The position numbers and the translations under genes are program-made. Under the pieces are notes generated by a model. That model worked only from the letters and a program-made list of their open reading frames with translations. It made no database searches and was not told where the DNA came from. A stretch of DNA of 64,000 bases from Labilithrix sp. (GTDB lineage Bacteria > Myxococcota_A > Polyangia > Polyangiales > Polyangiaceae), in NCBI GenBank assembly GCA_019637195.1, contig JAHBWA010000022.1, positions 23,688 through 87,687 of the forward strand, written 5' to 3'. Below, piece by piece: positions 34,836 through 44,114 of the stretch. Each line of letters starts with the position of its first letter. Position 1 is the first letter of the stretch.

Positions 34836-35507
34836 GTGTGCTTCTCGGCGGAGGCGAGCTTCGGAGCCGCGGCGCTCCTGACCACGCTCGGGTGCGTCGC
34901 GATCCGGGAATCACCGTCGCGACGACTCCTCGCCGTCGCGGGGATCCCGATCCTCTTCGCGGCGCAACAAGCGAGTGAGGGCGTCCTCTGGCTGATCCTC
35001 GATGACGCGCCGTTCGGGAAGAGTGCCACCGTCGTCGGACGTGTCTTCCTCTTCTTCGCGCTGTTGATCTGGCCGAGCTATGTCCCGCTCGCCTTCTCGC
35101 TCATCGAGCCGAACCGCACCAGGATGCGACTCCTGAAGGCCGCGGGCGTCGGTGGCCTCCTCCTGGGTTCGTACCTCTTCGGATGTGCATCGCTCCGTGC
35201 GTCGGACGCATGCATCGCGTTCGGCAACATCTACTATTGGGTCCAGATCGACGTTCCGCTGAAACCGAGCCTCCCCTACGTCTACGCCGCCTTCGTGGTC
35301 GTGCCCTTGCTGCTGTCGTCGGTGCGAGGAACAGGGCGCCTTGGGCTGCTGGTGCTCGTCTCGTTCGCCGTCGTCGGCCGCGTCTACGCGGCCGGCTTCG
35401 TCTCGGTTTGGTGCTTCTTCTGCGCCGTCCTGAGCGGCGGGGTCGTGCTCGTCGTTCGATGCCGCGCCCGGGCGCTCGGCGGCGAGTCCGGCCGATCCTT
35501 CGTCTGA
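34836..35507 (+). CDS. DUF6629-family membrane protein
   Basis: The GTG at 34836 yields MCFSAEASFGAAALLTTLG, the N-terminal signature I associate with the DUF6629 family (MCFSAxASF). About 223 residues hold seven hydrophobic segments and a CFFCAVLSG motif near the C-terminus. Function unknown. The frame is open far upstream, but that part overlaps the preceding gene. The gap to the preceding gene is 8 bp. Confidence 0.75.
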   Translation: MCFSAEASFGAAALLTTLGCVAIRESPSRRLLAVAGIPILFAAQQASEGVLWLILDDAPFGKSATVVGRVFLFFALLIWPSYVPLAFSLIEPNRTRMRLLKAAGVGGLLLGSYLFGCASLRASDACIAFGNIYYWVQIDVPLKPSLPYVYAAFVVVPLLLSSVRGTGRLGLLVLVSFAVVGRVYAAGFVSVWCFFCAVLSGGVVLVVRCRARALGGESGRSFV

Positions 35508-35636
35508 GCCCCGGCGCCCGTCACCTTCGCTGACTGCTTCGTCGCAGGCGTCCCGATCCCCGCCGAGCTCTGCCCTCCCGTCCCTCGTGACGCCCCCGAC
35601 GAACGGGGACGCGGGGCCGACACGATCGCGAGCTCC

Positions 35637-36872
35637 TCAAGGCGCCGGTGGGGCGATCGGCAGTTGGAGCGCGACCCGGAGGCCGCGACCGCCTGCGCCG
35701 ACGCCCACGCGGACGGCGCCGCCGCGCTCCGCCGCGCGGCGCCGGAGGTTGGCGAGGCCCCCCACCTGACGCCGCTCGACGTCGCGGAGCGTCGCCGCGT
35801 CCATGCCGGCGCCGTCGTCGACGACCTCGACGAGCACGGCGGTCGAATCGCAGCGCATGGACACGCTCACCGTACGCGGCGCCCCGTGTCTCACGGCGTT
35901 GCGCACGCTCTCCTGGAGCGCGCGGACCACGTGGAGTCGCAGCGCACCGTCGAGCGAGCGTTCGGCGGCCTCGACCTCGACCCGCAGCTCGACGCCCCGA
36001 GGGCAGAGCTGCGCGAGGCGCGAGGCGGTGTAGGCGGCGGTGTCGTTCCATGAGCCTGCCTCTTCGCGCAGCGCCCAGACGACGGCCCGGAGATCGTCGA
36101 CGCCGCGGGCCGCGCGCTCGCTCACGGCTTCGAGCTCGGCCTCGACCGCGCCGGCGTCGCGAGCGACCTCGTCGTCTCTGCGCTCGCGGAGCGAGTCGAT
36201 CTGCGCCGTGAGCGCGGTGAGGTCGCCGGCGACGCCGTCATGGAGATCGCGCGCGATGCGGCGACGCTCCTCCTCGATCCGGAGGGCGCCGAGCTCGGCG
36301 GCGAGGCGCTCGCGCTCGGCGGAGACAGCGGCGAGGCGCTGGGCCGAACGGGAGAGGATGTAGACGAAGTTGAGGCCGAAGGCGCCGCTGACCAGCGCGA
36401 CGATGGCGCCGCCCGGATCGCGCGCCAGGATCGCGAGGGCGAGGGCGGCGAGCAGCGCTCCTCCGCCGATCAGGACCATGTGAAAGGGCACCCGCGCGGG
36501 CAGCATGCCCATGAGGAGCGCGAAGACGAGGTAGAGGATCCAGAACAGCGGGCGCCCCGAGGACACGTAGGCGAGCGAGAGCAGCGACGCGACGATCACG
36601 CTCGACTCGACTCGCTCCGCGACGCGAAAGCTCCTGCTCTGCGGCCCGGCGCGGTGGAACGTCACCGTCGCCGTCGCGATCGCCAGGATCATGGCGCCCG
36701 TGGTGACGGCGAGGGCGAGGGGCCCGACGCCGAGGGCGTCGCGGACGGGCGCGAAGAAGGAGCTCACGAGGAGCAGCGCCATCGCGCCGCCGACCAGCGC
36801 GAGCCCGGCGACCGTGCGCTGCGCGCCGTCGACCGCCGTGGTCACCTCCGCGGCCGCGTCCCGGACGGTCAC
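35637..36872 (-). CDS. NarL-type (HisKA_3) membrane histidine kinase
   Basis: The GTG at 36872 overlaps the response-regulator stop (GTGA). The 411-residue kinase has about six N-terminal helices (residues 20-165), then the HisKA_3 phosphoacceptor (EEERRRIARDLHDGVAGDLT) and a short ATPase domain (VVDDGAGMDAATL, GGLANLRRRAAERGGAVRVG). The membrane sensor has no large periplasmic loop, like LiaS/DesK kinases that detect membrane state. The frame is open to 37586, but that is a shadow of the regulator gene. Its partner is the upstream regulator. Confidence 0.9.
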   Translation of the reverse strand: MTVRDAAAEVTTAVDGAQRTVAGLALVGGAMALLLVSSFFAPVRDALGVGPLALAVTTGAMILAIATATVTFHRAGPQSRSFRVAERVESSVIVASLLSLAYVSSGRPLFWILYLVFALLMGMLPARVPFHMVLIGGGALLAALALAILARDPGGAIVALVSGAFGLNFVYILSRSAQRLAAVSAERERLAAELGALRIEEERRRIARDLHDGVAGDLTALTAQIDSLRERRDDEVARDAGAVEAELEAVSERAARGVDDLRAVVWALREEAGSWNDTAAYTASRLAQLCPRGVELRVEVEAAERSLDGALRLHVVRALQESVRNAVRHGAPRTVSVSMRCDSTAVLVEVVDDGAGMDAATLRDVERRQVGGLANLRRRAAERGGAVRVGVGAGGRGLRVALQLPIAPPAP

Positions 36873-37537
36873 GTGATCCCGAATTGCCGGGCGCGCGCGC
36901 GCGCCTCGGCCTTGGAGTTGACCTGGAGCTTGCCGTAGATGCTCTTGACGTATCCCTGGACGGTGCCGAGGCCGATCCCGAGCTCCGCGGCGACGGCGGA
37001 GTAGGTGAGGCCACGCGCGAGCAGACCGAGCACGTCGCGCTCGCGGCGGGTGAGCTCGTTTCTCTGCTCGGCGCCCGCCGCGGCGGACTCGAGCTTCCAC
37101 GCGTCGAGGACGATACGCGCCACGTACGCGGTCATCGGCGCTCCCCCCGCGGCGGCAGCGATGATCGCGTCGACCAGCGGCTCGCGTCTGACCGGCTTCA
37201 GGAGGTAACCCGCGGCTCCAGCCGAGAGCACGGCGCGGACGGTCGGCTCGTCGTCGAAGATCGTGAGCGCGACGACGGCGAGCCCCGGCCGTGCTCGAAC
37301 CATGGCGCGGACGGCGTCCGAGCCGGCGATGTCCGGGAGCCCCAGATCCACGAGGGCCACGTCGACCGGCATTCCGCGGTCGAGCCAGGCGAGCGCGGCT
37401 CCCCCCGTGTCCCCGGCCCAGGCCACGTCGATGGCGCATCGTGCGCCGTCGAGGAGACGCACGATGCGCTCGCGCGTCGCGTGCTCGTCCTCGAGGACGA
37501 GCACGCGTCTCCGCCTGTCGCCGACTCCCTTCCGCAT
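36869..37537 (-). CDS. NarL/FixJ-family response regulator
   Basis: A 222-residue regulator. The receiver domain has the acidic pair in LVLEDEH, phosphoacceptor Asp in VDVALVDLGLPD, Thr in VVALTIFDD and Lys in GYLLKPVRR. The C-terminal LuxR-type helix-turn-helix follows (LTRRERDVLGLLARGLTYSA, VQGYVKSIYGKLQV). It is translated just ahead of its kinase with a GTGA overlap. The ATG at 37537 is chosen; a TTG at 37558 is the alternative. Confidence 0.9.
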   Translation of the reverse strand: MRKGVGDRRRRVLVLEDEHATRERIVRLLDGARCAIDVAWAGDTGGAALAWLDRGMPVDVALVDLGLPDIAGSDAVRAMVRARPGLAVVALTIFDDEPTVRAVLSAGAAGYLLKPVRREPLVDAIIAAAAGGAPMTAYVARIVLDAWKLESAAAGAEQRNELTRRERDVLGLLARGLTYSAVAAELGIGLGTVQGYVKSIYGKLQVNSKAEARARARQFGIT

Positions 37538-37597
37538 CTCCTCGCCGCCGGACGACAATAGCTTGGCCGGGGACGCGGCGCATCACGCGCTACCTCC

Positions 37598-37732
37598 TCA
37601 TCGTTGGACCTCGTACGTGACCTCGCCCACGGCGAGGGAGCTCGACGGCGCGCTCGTCGCGCCCTTGGTCGTAGAGTGGAGGACGACGACGACGGCGGTG
37701 GCCATCCGAACGTATGACGAGGTGAGCGCCAT
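37598..37732 (-). CDS. Possible small protein (44 aa), coupled to the upstream lipoprotein
   Basis: An ATG at 37732 overlaps the lipoprotein stop (TGATG) and opens 44 codons: MALTSSYVRMATAVVVVLHS then TTKGATSAP and LAVGEVTYEVQR. More than 80 percent of third positions are G or C, unusual for chance sequence of this length. It is followed by GAGGAGGT ahead of the response-regulator region. No family is recognised. Confidence 0.4.
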   Translation of the reverse strand: MALTSSYVRMATAVVVVLHSTTKGATSAPSSSLAVGEVTYEVQR

Positions 37733-38772
37733 CACTTCGGCCGAGTCGCGACGAAGATCTTGCTGTCGCCGGTCCGCGTGCTCTGGAGGTAGAGCACGCA
37801 CTCGTCCGGCGAGATCCAGGTCGGTAAGTCCTGCCCGGTCTCGTCCGACACGTTGGGGACCGACGCGAGGCCCGAGAACGCCGACTGCGTGTCGGCGCGG
37901 GTCGCCGACCAGACGTCATAGTCGCGCGCGAAGTAGATCGTCAGCTCGTCGACGGTCAGGACCGGCGCCTCCTCGCGCGACGTGCCCGAGTTGAGCTCGT
38001 CGACGGGCTCGGCGGGACCGACGACTCCCTGCGCGCTGATAGGCGCTCGATGAATGAAGACGTTCGCGGCGCCGCTGCCACCGCGACGAGGCGAGAAATA
38101 CAGGGTCGTGCCGCTCGCCGTCACGAAGGGCTGTCCGGTGTTCTCCGCGCCGTTGATCTCCGGCACCAGCGAGGGGGCTCCGAACGAAGCGCCCGCCGAT
38201 CCGCGCGTCGCAGTCCAGAGGTTGACCGTAGCCGACGGCGCCGGGGCGCTCCGGAACGACTGGAAGTAGATGGTCAGGCCGTCCGGGGAGAGCGCGGGAA
38301 TCGTCGCGTGCTCGGCCGCCCCTCCGTCTTGTGCCGACGTCGTGAGGCCCGGGACGAGCACTGGGGTACCGAACGGGCCGGACGAGCTCGCGCGGGTCGC
38401 CATGTAGAGACGGCCGGCGCTCCCTCCTCCGGCGTGAAAGTAGACCGTGCGCATGTCGGCCGTGAGGCGCGCGCCTCCGGACGGCGTCCCGTTCAGCTCG
38501 GTGACCTCGACCGGCGCCGCGAAGGGCTTCGTTTTGTCGCACGCCGGGCCAGCGTCGGCGGCCGCATCCGCATCCGCATCTGCCTTGCTGCCCGCATCGG
38601 GCGGCTCCGGCTCGGGCGAGCCCGTGTCACTCGCAGCGTCGCCACCGTCACTGTCGGGCGTCGCCGGGCCGGCCGGCGAGTCGTCGCCGACGCAGGCGAC
38701 GATGACCGACGTCGCCACAGCGAGGAAGGTGGCGGTGGTGGCTACGAGCCGAGCACGGTGAAGCTTGTTCAT
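37732..38772 (-). CDS. PD40-repeat lipoprotein
   Basis: The ATG at 38772 gives a 346-residue lipoprotein (VATSVIVAC, Cys27) with an Asp/Ala/Pro-rich linker (DADADAAADAGPACDKTKPF). The propeller has PD40-like blades: LTADMRTVYFHAGGG, LSPDGLTIYFQSF, VTASGTTLYFSPRRGG, LTVDELTIYFARDYD, ISPDECVLYLQST. This pattern (S/T-x-D-x2-T-I/L-Y-F) is common in Myxococcota surface proteins. It is divergent from the ZU5-like lipoprotein gene. Ligand unknown. Confidence 0.82.
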   Translation of the reverse strand: MNKLHRARLVATTATFLAVATSVIVACVGDDSPAGPATPDSDGGDAASDTGSPEPEPPDAGSKADADADAAADAGPACDKTKPFAAPVEVTELNGTPSGGARLTADMRTVYFHAGGGSAGRLYMATRASSSGPFGTPVLVPGLTTSAQDGGAAEHATIPALSPDGLTIYFQSFRSAPAPSATVNLWTATRGSAGASFGAPSLVPEINGAENTGQPFVTASGTTLYFSPRRGGSGAANVFIHRAPISAQGVVGPAEPVDELNSGTSREEAPVLTVDELTIYFARDYDVWSATRADTQSAFSGLASVPNVSDETGQDLPTWISPDECVLYLQSTRTGDSKIFVATRPK

Positions 38773-38948
38773 CGTCGAGTCTCCTTCGACGACGGTTGTA
38801 AGCGAGCCGCGTGCGCGCCCCTCCCCATGGCTCCCCCCATACTTGGGACGGTCCCGGGCGAACCGCCCCACCGCCGCGAACGAGAGCGTGCAAGTGGGCG
38901 AGGCCCCCTGTACCCTCTAAGGTCACCCTCTTCTTCGGAGAGAGACCC

Positions 38949-40457
38949 ATGGGGATTGCACGTGGATGGCTCGGTCGTGCGCTCGCGGCGAGCGCCCTGG
39001 TGATGCTCGCCTGCATCAGCTGCTCCACCTCGGCGGAGGAGCCCCTCGTCACGAGGGAGATCGCGCGCCAGGACGTCGGGCCCGCCGGCGGAACGGTCAC
39101 CGGCGGCGCGGTCACCATCGAGATCCCGGAAGGCGCCCTCACCGAGACGAAGACCATCGTCATCCACGAAGCGGTCGACCCGACGGCGCGAAAGCTGCCC
39201 GCCGATACGCAGATCGCCGGCGGGCTCTACGTGCTCGAGCCCGACGACGTCACGTTCCTGAAGCCGGTCACGGTCACGGTACGGGTGGACGAGTCGAAGA
39301 AGCGCGCCGACGGGAAGGGAGCGCTGATGCTGTTCCGTGGCACCGGCGGCAACGCGTGGACGCCGTACGGCGCGGACGAGACGACCGCCAGCACCGTCGT
39401 CGGCAAGACCACCCACTTCTCGCTCTGGGCGCCGACGGCCGCCGACGAGACGTACTGTTACCTGAACCAATGCCACGGGTTCGCGCTCGCCGCTCCGTCG
39501 CGAGACGGCTCGACCACCGGGGCCGAGACCCTCCCCGGATTGGACTGCAGGGTGCCGCAGGTGGGGGAGAAGGGCGTCGTATGCAAGGGGACCGCGCCGG
39601 ACAAGGGCCCCCCGTACGAGTGCCACTGCGAGGGGAGCGACGTGACGCTCGGCACCTGGGCGCGGCTGCCCCCCGATACGGCCGTCACGGCCATGGCCCA
39701 GCAGTGCGGCGCGCCCGCGTGCCCGCCGAAGCCGACGTTCGCGTGCGATCTGGGCCTCACCTGCAGCGACAGCACAAACGGATGGACGTGCTCCTCGCTG
39801 CGAGAGCCGCGGGTCCTCTGCAACGGCGGAGCCGGCGGCGCGAGCTGCTCGTGCACGACCGGCCAGGCGTTCGACCTGCCGAACACGAACAAGCTGACGA
39901 ACGACGACCTCGTCGCTGCTTGGCAGGCGAGCTGCGGGGGCAGCTGCGAGAACGCCGGCACCGATCCGAACGCCGACTTCGTCTGCCCAGGCACCCTCGG
40001 GTACCTGGATCCGGCGGGACAGTGCATCGTCGAGACGGCAGGCACGTGCCGCGACAACCACTTCTACCGCGCCGAGTGCGAGCCGGGAGACGGCAAGGTC
40101 GTCTCCTGCAAGTGCATGCTCGACGGCGTCGAGACGAAGACCGTGAAGGCGGCGTGCCCCGCGGCTGGGTTCGTCTGCGGATTCCCGAGATCCCAGGGCC
40201 AGAGCACGACGCAGCAGTGCCCGTTCGTCATGACGAGCCCGCTCGTCGAAGGCCAAACCCCGCAGGATCCGCCGACGGGGTGCCTGATCCAGCCGGCGGG
40301 CACCTGCCGCGACGGCCACCTCTACAGCGCCGAGTGCCAGGGCTACGAGAACGAGGTCGCCTCGTGTACCTGCAAGGTCGACGGCAAGGTCACGAAGTCC
40401 CTCACGATGAAGTGCGTCGACGCGCCCACCGAGTGTGGCTGGCCCTCGTCGAAGTAG
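38949..40457 (+). CDS. Lipoprotein with ZU5-like domain and cysteine-rich repeats
   Basis: The ATG at 38949 gives 502 residues. A lipoprotein signal (SALVMLACISC) precedes a ZU5-like beta domain: VGPAGGTVTGGAVTIEIPEG then ALTETKTIVIHEA, and FLKPVTVTVRV. This is the G-G-x-V-T-x-I-P-x-G-A-L pattern of such domains. From residue about 165 on come several Cys-rich repeats with CRDNHFYRAECEPGDGKVVS / CRDGHLYSAECQGYENEVAS internal duplication. It is probably an outer-surface or periplasmic binding protein. It converges with the RCC1 membrane protein. Confidence 0.75.
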   Translation: MGIARGWLGRALAASALVMLACISCSTSAEEPLVTREIARQDVGPAGGTVTGGAVTIEIPEGALTETKTIVIHEAVDPTARKLPADTQIAGGLYVLEPDDVTFLKPVTVTVRVDESKKRADGKGALMLFRGTGGNAWTPYGADETTASTVVGKTTHFSLWAPTAADETYCYLNQCHGFALAAPSRDGSTTGAETLPGLDCRVPQVGEKGVVCKGTAPDKGPPYECHCEGSDVTLGTWARLPPDTAVTAMAQQCGAPACPPKPTFACDLGLTCSDSTNGWTCSSLREPRVLCNGGAGGASCSCTTGQAFDLPNTNKLTNDDLVAAWQASCGGSCENAGTDPNADFVCPGTLGYLDPAGQCIVETAGTCRDNHFYRAECEPGDGKVVSCKCMLDGVETKTVKAACPAAGFVCGFPRSQGQSTTQQCPFVMTSPLVEGQTPQDPPTGCLIQPAGTCRDGHLYSAECQGYENEVASCTCKVDGKVTKSLTMKCVDAPTECGWPSSK

Positions 40458-40472
40458 GGTTCGGTACCTCGC

Positions 40473-41636
40473 TCAGCGCTTCACACGCTTGCCCCAACAG
40501 ACGAGCTCGCCGTCGCCGTCGAAGTCGATCGCGCACGTCGCGTAGGGGCCGATCGCGATCGGTCCAACGTCGTGGAGCTCGGTACCGGGCACCTGGTGGA
40601 AGCCCGTGTCGGCGAGGTCATGGCGCGCGAGCTGGCCGTGGTCGTTCTTCCCGCGGCAGCGGACGCGCCTGCTCTGCACCCCGCAGAGGTGGTCCTCGCC
40701 GACGGCGAAGTCGCGCACGTTCGAGAACCCCTGCACCTCCTCCGCCGGTCCTGGCCAGACGCAGACGAGCCGTGAACCGCCGGCGGCGCCGCAGGCCGTG
40801 ACCGGGCCGACGCCGATCGCGGAGACCGCGGGGAGCCCCTTCACCGCGTGCGCTTCGCGCCCGAACGTCCAGCACGCGACGCCGGTCCCGGTCCGCGCGC
40901 AGGCCTGCGCCCCCGACGCGGCGATCTCGACCGCCGCGCCGCCGATCCCCTCTACGAGCGTCTCACCGTAGGGCGCGTCATCGGCCCAGCAGGTGACGCT
41001 CCCGCCCGCGCCGATCGCGCACGCGTGCTTCGCGCCCGCGGCCAGGCTGCCGATCGCCCTCGCGTCGCGCGTGGCTTCGCGCTTGTCCCCGACGGGCGGG
41101 CCGCAGCGCACCGCCCGATCGAGAGCCGACCGCGCGCAGACGACGCGATCGGTCACGGCGACGTCGTCGATCGACGCGCCGAGCCCGCTCGCGACGGTCT
41201 CCTGCTCCGGCCATCCGCGCGCGGGATCGCCCCAGCAGACGACGGCGCGGTCGCTCCCGCGGAGCGCGCAGACGCCGCTCGCGCTGACCGAGACGCGCAG
41301 CCACTTGCCTTCGTGGTGCTCCCACTCGGGCGCCGGTGGCGACGGGCCGGCGTCGCGCGCGGTCCACTCGACGACCTTTTCACTCATCTCGGCGATGCTG
41401 CCGGAGACCGCGCAGAGGCACGCGAGCGCGCTCGACGAGAACATCAGCGCCCAGCCCACGCGGCGCTGATGCCGCGTCTTTCCCTCGACGACGAGGCGCT
41501 CGACGATCCGCCCGGTGCCGAAGCCGAAGAAGGCGACCATCACCACGACGATCCACGGCATCGCCTCACCGCGAAGGATGCGCGCCCCGAGGATCGGGAG
41601 GACGATCGCGATCGTCGTGACGAGCCGGACGAGCAC
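40473..41636 (-). CDS. Membrane-anchored RCC1-like repeat protein
   Basis: The 387-residue protein has three N-terminal hydrophobic segments (LVTTIAIVLPILGARIL, PWIVVVMVAFFGFGTG, ALMFSSSALACLCAVSG) and then seven degenerate RCC1 repeats: VSVSASGVCALRGSDRAVVC (WG), IGSLAAGAKHACAIGAGGSV, EIAASGAQACARTGTGVACW, VGEDHLCGVQSRRVRCRGKN and a final YATCAIDFDGDGELVCWG. It is the second RCC1-type protein in the window, anchored differently from the one at 1393. Such propellers bind proteins or ligands; no enzyme motif is visible. Confidence 0.75.
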   Translation of the reverse strand: MLVRLVTTIAIVLPILGARILRGEAMPWIVVVMVAFFGFGTGRIVERLVVEGKTRHQRRVGWALMFSSSALACLCAVSGSIAEMSEKVVEWTARDAGPSPPAPEWEHHEGKWLRVSVSASGVCALRGSDRAVVCWGDPARGWPEQETVASGLGASIDDVAVTDRVVCARSALDRAVRCGPPVGDKREATRDARAIGSLAAGAKHACAIGAGGSVTCWADDAPYGETLVEGIGGAAVEIAASGAQACARTGTGVACWTFGREAHAVKGLPAVSAIGVGPVTACGAAGGSRLVCVWPGPAEEVQGFSNVRDFAVGEDHLCGVQSRRVRCRGKNDHGQLARHDLADTGFHQVPGTELHDVGPIAIGPYATCAIDFDGDGELVCWGKRVKR

Positions 41637-41747
41637 GCCCGGATCTTATGCGATGCCGAGCCTGGCTTGTCCTCGTCGAGGCGGCCGCGCCCGCGCATTC
41701 TGCCGCTTAGCCGCGTCATTTCACGCGGTTCAGGCGCGTCACTCGCC

Positions 41748-41948
41748 TTACGGATAGGCCTGGCGACAGGCGCTCTCGCACGCCCGGTAGGCGTGCGCGT
41801 CGCCCTCGCGGCAATGCAGCACGACGCAGTCGCCCGCGACGTCCCGCGTGAAGAGGTGGGCGAGCGTGCCGCACGACGTCGAGAGCAACGCCAGCGCGAC
41901 GCCGAAGACGACGAGCGGGCGTGCGCGGTGTCCGCAAGGTCGATGCAT
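41748..41948 (-). CDS. Very small cysteine-rich lipoprotein (66 aa)
   Basis: The ATG at 41948 gives MHRPCGHRARPLVVFGVALA with lipobox ALLSTSC, then a 38-residue mature part with four further cysteines (GDCVVLHCREGDAHAYRACE, SACRQ) that could form two disulfides. It is divergent from the beta-lactamase gene. The frame is open upstream to 42185, but those residues are Arg-rich antisense of that gene. Function unknown. Confidence 0.6.
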   Translation of the reverse strand: MHRPCGHRARPLVVFGVALALLSTSCGTLAHLFTRDVAGDCVVLHCREGDAHAYRACESACRQAYP

Positions 41949-42064
41949 TCGCGTCCTGCAAGTCTGGGGGCCCGAGCGCGCCCGGACAAGCCCCCGGGCC
42001 GCGCTGCGCGCTGACCTCGAGACCTTGCCGGCCTCCCCTGCGCGTGCGAGCGTTCCGCGCGCGG

Positions 42065-42955
42065 ATGAACCGGAACTGGACGCGAAGACAGCTCCTCCAT
42101 GGAACGCTCGGCGCGCTCGCCGCCGCCTGCGCGCCGGCGCGCGACGAACGCCCCGCGAACGTCCCGAGGAGCGGGCCGCGCTCACTCGCCGAAATCGAGG
42201 AGACGGTCGGCGGTCGCGTCGGCGTCTTCGCGCTCGATACCGGCACGGGACGTCAGCTCGCCCACCGGCCCGACGAGCGGTTCGCGATGTGCTCCACGTT
42301 CAAGTGGGTGCTCGCGGCGGCCGTGCTCGCGCGCGTCGACCGGGGGGAGCTGTCGCTGGATGACCGCGTGGCCTATGGCTCGGACGACCTCCTCGATCAC
42401 GCACCGGTCACCCGCGCGCGCGTGACCGACGGGACGATGACCGTCGAGGCGCTCGCCCAGGCAGCCGTGACCGTGAGCGACAACACGGCGGCGAACCTGC
42501 TCCTCGCGAAGACCGGCGGGCCCACGGGCCTCACGGCGTTCGTTCGCCAGCACGCAGACACCGTGACGCGGCTCGATCGCGACGAGCCGACGCTGAACGA
42601 CAACACGCCCCAAGACCCTCGCGACACGACCTCCCCGCGCGCGATGGCGCTCCTCATGCGGGAGCTCTTGTGCGGCGACGCGCTGTCCGCTGCGAGCCGC
42701 GAGCGCTTGCTCGGATGGATGCGCACCTCCGACACGGGCAGAGATCGCCTTCGCGCGGGCCTGCCCGCGGGTTGGTCCGCCGGCGACAAGACGGGCACGG
42801 GCCAGCGCGGCTCGGTCAACGACGTCGCGATCGCCTGGCCGCCCGGTCGTGCGCCCGTCCTCGTCGCGGCGTATCTGAGCGACAGCGACGCGGCCCTCCC
42901 GAGCCTCGCAGGAGCGCACGCAGAGATCGGCCGACTCGTCGCGCAGCAGCTTTGA
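42065..42955 (+). CDS. Class A beta-lactamase (lipoprotein form)
   Basis: The 296-residue enzyme keeps the whole active site: S77-T-F-K80 (Ambler S70/K73), S138-D-N140, E174-P-T-L-N178 (E166/N170) and K242-T-G (234-236). Cys precedes the Ser (MCSTFK). The N-terminus has twin Arg (TRRQLL) and a lipobox-like AAAC (Cys22), suggesting a membrane-attached secreted enzyme, possibly Tat exported. It should hydrolyse penicillins or cephalosporins; the spectrum cannot be read. The ATG at 42065 lies after a longer open frame that adds no signal. No regulator of the AmpR type is adjacent. Confidence 0.92.
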   Translation: MNRNWTRRQLLHGTLGALAAACAPARDERPANVPRSGPRSLAEIEETVGGRVGVFALDTGTGRQLAHRPDERFAMCSTFKWVLAAAVLARVDRGELSLDDRVAYGSDDLLDHAPVTRARVTDGTMTVEALAQAAVTVSDNTAANLLLAKTGGPTGLTAFVRQHADTVTRLDRDEPTLNDNTPQDPRDTTSPRAMALLMRELLCGDALSAASRERLLGWMRTSDTGRDRLRAGLPAGWSAGDKTGTGQRGSVNDVAIAWPPGRAPVLVAAYLSDSDAALPSLAGAHAEIGRLVAQQL

Positions 42956-43087
42956 ACGCGGCACGTCCACGGCGGGCGCCGCCCCGTACCGGCACTCCGC
43001 GACGACGGCGCGACCAGAGCTCGCGCCCGCGCGCCGTCGCTCGGTCTGCGATGGCGTTTGGGCTCCGCGCGGGCGGCGGGGCGACGG

Positions 43088-44008
43088 TCAGATCGCTCCG
43101 CGCTGCTGGCGGGCCCACGTCTCGAAGCGCATGGGAGCGAGGCCGTACGAGCGGGCGATCTCGGGCCGCGCCAGCAAGGGCGCGACGTTCACCCACGTCA
43201 TGCCCTGCGCGATCGCGGGATGCAGGCCGGCTGCGACCGCCTCCGCGATCGTGCCCGACTGAACGATGTACTCCTTGCCGTCGAGGCGCGAGAGGATCGC
43301 GACGATCTCGGGGAGCGTGAGCAAGTCGCCAGCGAGCTGCAGCGTCACACGGTTGAACGTGGCGGGGTCGTTGATCGCCGCGGCGGCCGCCTTGCCGATG
43401 TCCTCCGGGGCGATCAGCGCAATCGGTTGCTCGGTCCTGATCACCGAGATCAGTCGGCGCCCGTCAGCGAAGCCCGCCGGCTCCAGCATCGCGTGGTCCA
43501 TGAAGGTGGCGGGCAGGATGATCGTCCAGCTATCGAAGCCCGCGTCGCGCACGAGCTCGCAGGTCGCAAGCTTGTTCTCCCAGTAGACCTCGTGCGACTT
43601 CCAGCGTCCCTCTGCCCAGCCCTCGACGTCACGGTGGTCGCCGACGCCGGACGTCGCGGTGTGCACGAACGTCCCGACGCCTTCGGCGAGCGCAGCCTCG
43701 ACGAGGTTCTTACCCTGCGCGCGCTCCTTGCTGTAGTCCACGCCGGTCGCGGAGCCGATCGGCGACTGCATCGAGAACACCGCCCGCGCCCCGGCGCAGG
43801 CGGCGCGGAGCGAAGCCGGATCGTCGAGGTCCCCGACGACCAGCTCGGCGCCGGCCGCCGCGAGAGACTTGGCGTTCGGCGCGTCCGCGTTGCGCACCAA
43901 CGCGCGCACCGCTCTGGTGCCTTCGGCGAGCAACGCGCGCGCGGTGGCGCCGCCTTGGCGGCCGGTGGCCGCGGTGACGAGGACAGTGTCGAGGCGAGCG
44001 TCGTTCAT
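43088..44008 (-). CDS. NmrA-like NAD(P)-binding oxidoreductase
   Basis: The ATG at 44008 follows AGGAG. The 306-residue protein begins with the dinucleotide-binding loop VLVTAATGRQGGATARALLA (TGxxGxxG-like), then VVGDLDDPASLRAACAGARA and a C-terminal part (GRRLISVIRTEQPIALIAPE) matching atypical short-chain dehydrogenases of the NmrA/HSCARG group. These act as NADPH sensors or reductases. A start at 44029 is possible. It is divergent from an AraC regulator that probably controls it. Confidence 0.88.
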   Translation of the reverse strand: MNDARLDTVLVTAATGRQGGATARALLAEGTRAVRALVRNADAPNAKSLAAAGAELVVGDLDDPASLRAACAGARAVFSMQSPIGSATGVDYSKERAQGKNLVEAALAEGVGTFVHTATSGVGDHRDVEGWAEGRWKSHEVYWENKLATCELVRDAGFDSWTIILPATFMDHAMLEPAGFADGRRLISVIRTEQPIALIAPEDIGKAAAAAINDPATFNRVTLQLAGDLLTLPEIVAILSRLDGKEYIVQSGTIAEAVAAGLHPAIAQGMTWVNVAPLLARPEIARSYGLAPMRFETWARQQRGAI

Positions 44009-44114
44009 CGTGGGCTCCTGCTTGGTCATGCCCCATCGTTAGGGCCCGCATCTCGGACGAACAACAAACCAGAGTCTTGATTTCCTGACCGATCGTCCCA
44101 TACGACGAACACAC

